Below, in pieces: positions 35,393 through 40,683 of a stretch of 40,683 nucleotides of DNA. The notes below the pieces were generated by a model. The model saw only the letters and a list, made by a program, of their open reading frames with translations. It made no database searches and was not told the DNA's origin. The position numbers and the translations under genes were made by a program. How positions within the stretch are numbered: position 1 is the first letter of the stretch; each line of letters opens with the position of its first letter. The stretch comes from Clostridium sp. D53t1_180928_C8 (GTDB taxonomy: Bacteria > Bacillota > Clostridia > Clostridiales > Clostridiaceae), in assembly GCF_015667795.1 (NCBI RefSeq), contig NZ_JADPEL010000027.1:1-40683 (forward strand), in the 5' to 3' direction.

Positions 35393-36679
35393 ATGTCAGC
35401 ATTTATTGTTTTAGGAGCTCAATGGGGAGATGAAGGTAAAGGAAAGATGACAGACTACCTAGCTGAAGAGGCAAATGTAGTTGTTAGATATCAAGGTGGT
35501 AACAACGCAGGTCATACAGTAGAAGTTGGAGATAAGCAATACAAACTTCACTTAATACCATCAGGTATATTACACGATGAAAAGCTTAATGTAATAGGAA
35601 ATGGTGTAGTTGTAGATCCTATGGCTTTCTTTTCAGAAATTGATTACTTACAAGAAGAAGGAGTTAAAGTAACTCCAGAAAAGCTAATAGTTAGTGATAG
35701 AGCACACGTTATTATGCCATATCATAAGATTCTAGATAAATTAAAAGAAAAAGCTAGAGGAAAAAATGATATTGGAACTACTGGTAAAGGTATAGGACCT
35801 TGTTATACAGATAAGTTTGAAAGATGTGGTATAAGAGTTTGCGATCTTATAGATAAAGAAGTGCTTAAAGAAAAACTTATGGAAAATATCGAAATGAAGA
35901 ATAAGTATATCGTTAATGTTCTTGGTGGAGAAGCTTTAAGTTTTGACGAAATATATGAAGAGTATTCTAAATATGGTGAAAAATTAAAACCATTCGTAAA
36001 GGATACATCAGTAAGAGTTTATAATGAAATAAAAGATGATAAAACAGTTTTATTTGAAGGTGCACAAGGAATGTTATTAGACATAGACTATGGTACATAT
36101 CCATATGTAACATCATCAAACACTACTGCAGGGGGAGTAGCTAATGGTGTTGGTATAGGACCAAATATGATAACTAATGCTGTTGGTATAGCTAAAGCTT
36201 ATACAACAAGAGTAGGTAAAGGACCTTTCCCAACAGAATTAGAAAATGAAACTGGAGAATGGATAAGAGAAAAAGGTCATGAATATGGAGTAACTACAGG
36301 TAGATCAAGAAGATGTGGTTGGCTTGATATAGTTATACTAAAGACTTCAGTTAGAGTTAGTGGATTAACTTCATTAGCTGTAACAAAAATAGATACATTA
36401 GCTGGATTAGAAAAAGTTATGATGTGTGTTGGATATAAATTCAATGATGAAGTGATTGATTACTTCCCAGCTAGTTTAGAAGATTTAGCTAAGTGTGAAC
36501 CTATATACGAAGAGTTTGATGGTTGGGATGAAAGTGTAGCAGAAGCAAGAAGCTATGAAGAATTACATCCAAATGCAAGAAAATACTTAGAAAGAATCGA
36601 AGAATTAACTGAAACTAGAATTTCTATAGTATCAGTAGGGCCAAGAAGAGATCAAACTATGAGAGTTAAACCTCTATAA
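35393..36679 (+). CDS. purA: Adenylosuccinate synthetase
   Basis: PurA condenses IMP and aspartate using GTP, the first committed step to AMP. The 428-residue protein carries the N-terminal loop [14 protein letters not shown] (about 8-21), [10 protein letters not shown] (about 38-47), [10 protein letters not shown] (about 128), [25 protein letters not shown] (about 221-245), [12 protein letters not shown] (about 300-311) and a C-terminal SVGPRRDQT. The start follows AAAAGGAGG. A terminator follows 11 bases after the stop. Confidence 0.98.
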   Translation: MSAFIVLGAQWGDEGKGKMTDYLAEEANVVVRYQGGNNAGHTVEVGDKQYKLHLIPSGILHDEKLNVIGNGVVVDPMAFFSEIDYLQEEGVKVTPEKLIVSDRAHVIMPYHKILDKLKEKARGKNDIGTTGKGIGPCYTDKFERCGIRVCDLIDKEVLKEKLMENIEMKNKYIVNVLGGEALSFDEIYEEYSKYGEKLKPFVKDTSVRVYNEIKDDKTVLFEGAQGMLLDIDYGTYPYVTSSNTTAGGVANGVGIGPNMITNAVGIAKAYTTRVGKGPFPTELENETGEWIREKGHEYGVTTGRSRRCGWLDIVILKTSVRVSGLTSLAVTKIDTLAGLEKVMMCVGYKFNDEVIDYFPASLEDLAKCEPIYEEFDGWDESVAEARSYEELHPNARKYLERIEELTETRISIVSVGPRRDQTMRVKPL

Positions 36680-36690
36680 TATAATTATTT

Positions 36691-36722
36691 AGCCGTATAA
36701 AAATATTTTTATACGGCTTTTT
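36691..36722 (+). terminator. Intrinsic terminator after purA
   Basis: AGCCGTATAAAAAT and ATTTTTATACGGCT form a perfect palindrome (36691-36718), followed by TTTT. Confidence 0.9.
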
Positions 36723-36790
36723 GTAATTTGTATAATATTAATTTATAGTGTGCAAAATAATAATAAGTAAAATTATAAGAGGTGCATATT

Positions 36791-36991
36791 ATGATTGATA
36801 AATATACAAGTTTATGTGATGCAATTGCGGAGAATCCTGTAGCAGCTAATATATTAATGAGTTATGGAATACCTACATATGATATTACAGAAAATCAATT
36901 TTCATCTTTAGAAGAGATATCAAAAAGGTATAATATCGATATTAATTCTGTGGTAAATCAAATTAACAGCGGATTAGCAAGCTTATACTAA
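36791..36991 (+). CDS. DUF1858 domain protein without cysteines
   Basis: From the ATG at 36791, behind AAGAGGTG, the protein has 66 residues: MIDKYTSLCDAIAENPVAANILMSYGIPTYDI, then a second helix pair. It matches the DUF1858 helical fold of its neighbour at 37072 (a short first helix, PxxANILMSYGI against KAEILMSFGMG, then a helix EEISKRYNIDINSVVNQIN against EEAAYVHGINLEELLSALN), but the CxxC site is replaced by PTYD, so it cannot do the same thiol or metal chemistry. A single cysteine is at position 9. Function unknown. Confidence 0.75.
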   Translation: MIDKYTSLCDAIAENPVAANILMSYGIPTYDITENQFSSLEEISKRYNIDINSVVNQINSGLASLY

Positions 36992-37071
36992 GATTATTTA
37001 TTTGAATTTTACATATATTTCATATAAAATAGTTTTATTAAATAATTTTATGAAAGCTAAGGTGATTAAAT

Positions 37072-37254
37072 ATGATTACTAAAGATATGACTATTGGAGA
37101 AGTAATAAAGATAAGTGATAATAAAGCTGAAATTTTAATGAGCTTTGGAATGGGATGTGTTGGTTGCCCATCAGCACAAGCGGAAACAGTTGAAGAAGCA
37201 GCATATGTTCATGGAATAAATTTAGAAGAATTATTATCAGCTTTAAATAGATAA
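37072..37254 (+). CDS. DUF1858 redox-disulfide domain protein
   Basis: The 60-residue protein is a stand-alone DUF1858 domain (hybrid-cluster-protein-associated redox disulfide type): MITKDMTIGEVIKISDNKAEILMSFGMGCVGCPSAQAETVEEAAYVHGI. The CxxC pair is C29 and C32, followed by Pro. Family members are thought to carry out thiol or electron transfer, or to bind metal, in anaerobes; the partner is unknown. The ATG follows TAAGGTGATT. It ends at a terminator. Confidence 0.88.
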   Translation: MITKDMTIGEVIKISDNKAEILMSFGMGCVGCPSAQAETVEEAAYVHGINLEELLSALNR

Positions 37255-37263
37255 AAAATATTT

Positions 37264-37288
37264 GAACCCATATTTATGGGTTCTTTTT
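37264..37288 (+). terminator. Intrinsic terminator after DUF1858 gene
   Basis: GAACCCAT (37264-37271) pairs with ATGGGTTC (37276-37283) around ATTT, followed by TTTTT. Confidence 0.88.
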
Positions 37289-37318
37289 CATAAATTAAAG
37301 TAAGAAGGGGAATAAAAC

Positions 37319-38074
37319 ATGGGAATAATTACAGAAAAAGAATATGAAGTACATTACTATGAAACTAATTATAGATTAGAATGTAAAATGTCATCTATAA
37401 TTAATTATTTTTGTGACATAGGAACTAAGCAATCAGATAATCTAGGCGTTGGAATAGATTATTTAACTGAGAGAAAATTAGCATGGGTGTTTTATAAATA
37501 TGATATAAAGGTAAAAAGATATCCTAAGTATGGTGAAAAAATAAAAGTAGTAACAATGGCAAAAAGCTTTAAAAAATTTTATGCCTCTAGGGCATATGAA
37601 ATATATGACGAAAATAATGAAAAAATAGTAGATGGGGAAGGAATATTCTTATTAATAAATATAGATAAGAGAAGAGCAGTAAGAATTCCTGATGATCAAT
37701 ATATAGCTTATGGAGTTGATATTGAGACTTGTCCAGATATAAAAATTACTAAGCTAGAAAAATTAACAGAAGAAATGCATCAAAATAGATTTAAAGTTAG
37801 ATATGGAGATATAGATTCTAACATGCATGTAAATAATGTTAGATATGTTGAGTGGGCAATAGAATCACTTCCATTAGAGATTGTTTTAAATTATGAGCTT
37901 AAAGAGTTAAGTGTCATATTTGAAAAAGAATGTAGATATGGGGCTGAAATAAGTGCTTCATATGAAATAAAAGAAAATGAAGATGAAGTATTAATTCTTC
38001 ATAAAATTGCTGATAATGAAGGAAAAGAATTAACTGTATTAACTAGTAGTTGGAAGAAGTTAATTAATAATTAA
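37319..38074 (+). CDS. Acyl-ACP thioesterase
   Basis: Acyl-ACP thioesterases release fatty acids from acyl carrier protein. The 251 residues form two tandem hotdog domains, as in plant FatA/FatB and the bacterial family. The first contains EVHYYETNYRLECKMSSIINYFCDIGTKQSDNLGVGIDYL (about 8-48), and the second starts with FKVRYGDIDSNMHVNNVRYVEWAIESLP (about 158-185), in which the D-x-N-x-H-V-N-N-x-x-Y motif holds the catalytic Asn and His. The start ATG follows AAGAAGGGGA. It is a single-gene unit between two terminators. Confidence 0.92.
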   Translation: MGIITEKEYEVHYYETNYRLECKMSSIINYFCDIGTKQSDNLGVGIDYLTERKLAWVFYKYDIKVKRYPKYGEKIKVVTMAKSFKKFYASRAYEIYDENNEKIVDGEGIFLLINIDKRRAVRIPDDQYIAYGVDIETCPDIKITKLEKLTEEMHQNRFKVRYGDIDSNMHVNNVRYVEWAIESLPLEIVLNYELKELSVIFEKECRYGAEISASYEIKENEDEVLILHKIADNEGKELTVLTSSWKKLINN

Positions 38075-38078
38075 TATG

Positions 38079-38126
38079 AAAAAGTAGTAAGCTTAAAGAG
38101 CGTGTTTATTAGGCTTACTACTTTTT
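38079..38126. terminator. Bidirectional terminator between thioesterase and flavoprotein genes
   Basis: AAAAAGTAGTAAGC (38079-38092) pairs with GCTTACTACTTTTT (38113-38126). A/T runs on both sides serve the convergent genes. Confidence 0.86.
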
Positions 38127-38142
38127 ATTAAAATAAATTATG

Positions 38143-39387
38143 TTATTTATTTTCTGCAATTGATGTTGCTACAGTATATCCAGAGCTCCAAGCCCATTGA
38201 AGATTAAAGCCACCACAATCACCATGAACATCTAATATTTCACCACAGAAGTAAAGGTTAGGAACTAATTTAGATTCTAATGTATTATAATCAATATCTT
38301 TAGTATTAACTCCACCAACTGTAACTTGAGCCTGATTAAAATCATTAGTTCCAATGCAAGTGAATTTCCAACTCTTTAAAGTATTTACTAGCTTCATTTT
38401 TTCTTTCCAAGAAAGTTCATAACATGGCATTTGAAGATTAGTTATCCCACATTCTTTTAGTAAAATAGGAATTATCTTTTTATGTATAACACCAACTAAA
38501 GCATTAATTATAGGTCTATGACTAAGAACTGCAAAATGACATTCTAAGAAATCTTGTAATTCATCTTTAGAATAGCTAGGTAATAAGTCTACTACAACTT
38601 CAGTTTGCTTTTTAACAAAAGTACTTTGAGAAGCTAATGCTGATATTTGTAAAATAGGAGGACCAGAAATTCCATAGTCAGTAAAGAGTATTTCTCCAAA
38701 ATCTTTTTTTACAACCTTATCATTAATTAATAAAGTCACATATCCATCAAATTTAACTCCAGATAAAGCCTTTAGATGAGGATAGTCTAATTTTAATTGA
38801 ACTATTCCAGGAACTAATGATGTTATTGAATGTCCAAAACTTTTAGCAATATTATATCCGGTTCCATCAGATCCTGTCTTAGGTGCTGTTTTTCCCCCAC
38901 ATGCTAAAATAACTTTATTAGCTGTGAATAATTTATATTCTTCGCTACTTGTGGATAACTTAAAAATTTTACCCTTGTGGATATATTTTATTTTACAGTT
39001 TGTGTATAAAGGTATATTTCTATCTTCTATAGCCATTTTTAAAATATCCACAACTGAAGATGCTTGAAGCGACTGTGGATAAAGTTTGCCAGTAGGCAAT
39101 GCTACAATTGGAAGACCTAAAGATAAAAAGAAATTTTTTGTATCTTCAAGTGAAAGTTTATCTAAAGCAGTAAATTGAAAATCTGAATTTGAACTATGGT
39201 AATTAATAAAAGGTGGTTTTATGCAATTATTTGATATATTACATCTACCATTACCTGTAGTTAAAATTTTTTTACCAACTCTATCAGTACCTTCAACAAT
39301 TGCTACATCTATTCCAAAATCTTTGGCAGTAATAGCTGCAACTAATCCTGAAGCACCACCACCAACAATTATTAAATCATGATGCAA
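38143..39387 (-). CDS. NAD(P)/FAD-dependent oxidoreductase, BaiN/HI0933 family
   Basis: This is a flavoprotein of the HI0933/BaiN family (414 residues). The FAD-binding motif is DLIIVGGGASGLVAAI at the N terminus, followed by VGKKILTTGNGRCNISN and the C-terminal GEILDVHGDCGGFNLQWAWSSGYTVA. I place the start at a TTG (39385-39387), six bases after AAAGGGGTG; the frame is open to a further TTG at 39420, but that part lacks a ribosome site. The substrate is unknown; some members reduce bile-acid intermediates, which should not be assumed here. The coding region holds two perfect and two near-perfect DnaA boxes (38950-39082). It runs against the fork. Confidence 0.92.
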   Translation of the reverse strand: MHHDLIIVGGGASGLVAAITAKDFGIDVAIVEGTDRVGKKILTTGNGRCNISNNCIKPPFINYHSSNSDFQFTALDKLSLEDTKNFFLSLGLPIVALPTGKLYPQSLQASSVVDILKMAIEDRNIPLYTNCKIKYIHKGKIFKLSTSSEEYKLFTANKVILACGGKTAPKTGSDGTGYNIAKSFGHSITSLVPGIVQLKLDYPHLKALSGVKFDGYVTLLINDKVVKKDFGEILFTDYGISGPPILQISALASQSTFVKKQTEVVVDLLPSYSKDELQDFLECHFAVLSHRPIINALVGVIHKKIIPILLKECGITNLQMPCYELSWKEKMKLVNTLKSWKFTCIGTNDFNQAQVTVGGVNTKDIDYNTLESKLVPNLYFCGEILDVHGDCGGFNLQWAWSSGYTVATSIAENK

Positions 39388-39547
39388 ATTAAACACCCCT
39401 TTCGTATAACTAAATTGCAAAGCAATATTTTTCGATTAACTATATCTTAATATTTAGCATTATGTTCTGCAATAAGAATTATGTAATTGTAGCATAATAA
39501 TAAAGTAATGAAATTAAGAAATACTAAAATATAGAGGTGATATTAAA

Positions 39548-40129
39548 ATGAAAGTTAAGATAATAAATTCTAATTCTGAAGATTATCAAAAAGAATTTAA
39601 ATTAAGAAGAATGAATTATGATCAAGTAGTAGTTAATTATCCCGGAGGAAAAGGAATAAAAGTTTTTGATAAATTAGAGGTAAAATTTATAACAGAAAGT
39701 GAAATTGATGAGTTTTTAATTAAATATAGTGATTTTTTAAAAATAAAATTAAATAGAGGAATATCAGTTGCGTTATATAAGGCTATTCTAGATACAATAG
39801 AAAATGAATTGAAAATTAATTTTGAGAGTTTAAATTTATTAAAGGATAAATATGCCGTAAATAAGAGAGGAATATGGGAAAAAGAAATTTTATGTGTAAT
39901 TAATGAAAACATGCCGATAAAGATAATAGCTGATGGACAAAATTTTAAGAAAAGTGGATTTAATATAAATATTGAAGAAGTAGAAAAAGCAGAATTTTTA
40001 GAAGTTTGTGCATTCGAAATAAAAAAAATAAATAAAGAAATTAAAGAAAAAGAGGATTTATTGAAGAGATATGGAGAAGGAATAGAGAAAATTAAAAATC
40101 CTAAAAACCTAGTAAAAATGCTAGTTTAG
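39548..40129 (+). CDS. Conserved-looking protein of unknown function
   Basis: I do not recognise this 193-residue protein. It begins MKVKIINSNSEDYQKEFKLRRMNYDQVVVNYPGGKGIKVFDKLEVKFITESEIDEFL, has a central domain (about 60-140) with an LNRGISVALYKAILDTIE helix and KIIADGQNFKKSG, and ends in a Lys/Glu-rich helix (about 160-185) that may be a coiled coil. No signal peptide or membrane segment is visible. The ATG follows AGAGGTGAT, and codon use is like its neighbours. It lies alone between the divergent flavoprotein gene and the tRNA cluster. No terminator hairpin follows before the tRNA promoter. Confidence 0.75.
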   Translation: MKVKIINSNSEDYQKEFKLRRMNYDQVVVNYPGGKGIKVFDKLEVKFITESEIDEFLIKYSDFLKIKLNRGISVALYKAILDTIENELKINFESLNLLKDKYAVNKRGIWEKEILCVINENMPIKIIADGQNFKKSGFNINIEEVEKAEFLEVCAFEIKKINKEIKEKEDLLKRYGEGIEKIKNPKNLVKMLV

Positions 40130-40182
40130 ACAGAAGTTAAAAAACATAATAAAAAATATATAAAAAAAAATTAAAAAAAGTG

Positions 40183-40211
40183 TTGACACTATATATAATT
40201 TTAGGTATTAT
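40183..40211 (+). promoter_or_regulatory. Promoter of the tRNA cluster
   Basis: TTGACA (40183-40188), 17 bases, then TATTAT (40206-40211), placing the start of transcription about 38 bases before tRNA-Glu. The consensus -35 and the position directly upstream of the tRNAs support it. Confidence 0.85.
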
Positions 40212-40254
40212 AGGTAATGTGCTCGGGAGAGCGCAGCAGAAAAGAAAAAACCTA

Positions 40255-40329
40255 GGCCCCTTGGTCAAGCGGTCAAGACACCACCCTTTCACGGTGGTAA
40301 CAGGGGTTCGATTCCCCTAGGGGTCACCA
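40255..40329 (+). tRNA. tRNA-Glu (TTC)
   Basis: The acceptor arms GGCCCCT and AGGGGTC pair with one G-U, the anticodon loop CTTTCAC gives TTC, the TTCGATT loop is standard, and CCA is encoded. Confidence 0.97.
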
Positions 40330-40337
40330 TTAAATTT

Positions 40338-40413
40338 GGAAGCATAGCTCAGCTGGGAGAGCATCTGCCTTACAAGCAGAGGGTCACAGGTTCGATCCCT
40401 GTTGTTTCCACCA
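40338..40413 (+). tRNA. tRNA-Val (TAC)
   Basis: The acceptor arms GGAAGCA and TGTTTCC pair with one G-U, the anticodon loop CTTACAA gives TAC, and CCA is encoded. Confidence 0.97.
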
Positions 40414-40419
40414 ATACGC

Positions 40420-40496
40420 GGCTCAGTAGCTCAGTTGGTTAGAGTGCCGGCCTGTCACGCCGGAGGTCGAGGGTTCGAGCCCCTTCTGAGTCGCCA
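40420..40496 (+). tRNA. tRNA-Asp (GTC)
   Basis: The acceptor arms GGCTCAG and CTGAGTC pair, the anticodon loop CTGTCAC gives GTC, the discriminator is G as expected for Asp, and CCA is encoded. The preceding GC at 40418-40419 is not part of the tRNA. Confidence 0.97.
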
Positions 40497-40531
40497 TTTT
40501 AAAACTATATAATATAAAGTATAATGGATAC

Positions 40532-40606
40532 GCTTCATTGGCTCAATGGCAGAGCAGCTGACTTGTAATCAGCAGGTTGTTGGTTCGACTCCGACATGAA
40601 GCTCCA
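40532..40606 (+). tRNA. tRNA-Thr (TGT)
   Basis: The acceptor arms GCTTCAT and ATGAAGC pair perfectly, the anticodon loop CTTGTAA gives TGT, and CCA is encoded. Confidence 0.97.
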
Positions 40607-40609
40607 CTA

Positions 40610-40683
40610 GGCCCCTTGGTCAAGCGGTCAAGACACCACCCTTTCACGGTGGTAACAGGGGTTCGATTCCCCTAGGGGTCACC
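40610..40683 (+). tRNA. tRNA-Glu (TTC), second copy, cut by one base
   Basis: This copy is identical to the tRNA-Glu at 40255 over all visible bases. The window ends after ...CACC, so only the last A of CCA is missing. It shows a duplicated Glu gene in one cluster, three bases after tRNA-Thr. Confidence 0.96.

Overview
The window is the chromosomal replication-origin region of a low-GC, spore-forming Firmicute, almost certainly Clostridium sensu stricto (cluster I). Support comes from the very AT-rich sequence, gene order dnaA-dnaN-yaaA-recF-remB-gyrB-gyrA followed by an rRNA operon, the rpmH-rnpA-yidD-yidC-jag-mnmE-mnmG-rsmG-noc-soj-spo0J block on the other side, TTATCCACA DnaA boxes, parS sites of Bacillus/Clostridium type, and the sporulation-associated gene yyaC. 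The species cannot be fixed from this sequence alone.

Layout. At 1-42 is the 5' end of a 16S rRNA gene on the minus strand, with two tandem near-identical promoters (174-202 and 253-281). From 585 to 9537 all genes are on the minus strand: gyrA, gyrB, remB, recF, yaaA, dnaN, dnaA. Origin sequences lie on both sides of dnaA: the dnaA-dnaN gap (7914-8184) has DnaA boxes, a GC-rich patch and six DnaA-trio triplets next to an AT-rich stretch, and the dnaA-rpmH gap (9538-10058) has seven more box-like sites. From 10059 rightwards most genes are on the plus strand: RNA processing and membrane insertion (rpmH, rnpA, yidD, yidC, jag), tRNA wobble modification and 16S methylation (mnmE, mnmG, rsmG), chromosome segregation (noc, soj, spo0J with two parS sites), DUF4446, then a minus-strand pair (yyaC and a cysteine-desulfurase-like gene) divergent from a DUF3343 gene, then mscS, a DUF951 gene, rpsF-ssb-rpsR, a MazG-like gene, gdpP, rplI, lonB, dnaB, proC, a T-box-controlled argS, a small unknown gene, a minus-strand malic enzyme gene, purA, two DUF1858 genes, an acyl-ACP thioesterase gene, a minus-strand BaiN/HI0933-type flavoprotein, an unknown 193-residue gene, and a tRNA cluster Glu-Val-Asp-Thr-Glu, the last cut by the window edge.

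The genes cover initiation (DnaA, DnaB, DnaN), topology (gyrase), segregation (Soj/Spo0J/Noc) and start-up of the translation machinery near the origin, where gene dosage is highest. Transcription switches strand at the origin, so most genes run with the replication fork; only yyaC, the aminotransferase, the malic enzyme and the flavoprotein run against it.

I found no mobile element, phage, CRISPR array or defence island, and no convincing wholly new system. The most interesting items are regulatory or structural: the DnaA-trio unwinding site, a hairpin between the Shine-Dalgarno sequence and start codon of soj, a three-copy palindromic repeat, a clustered set of DnaA boxes inside the flavoprotein gene, a PurR-like box pair before purA, an rpsF leader hairpin resembling the S6:S18 binding site, and paired DUF1858 paralogs of which one has lost its CxxC.
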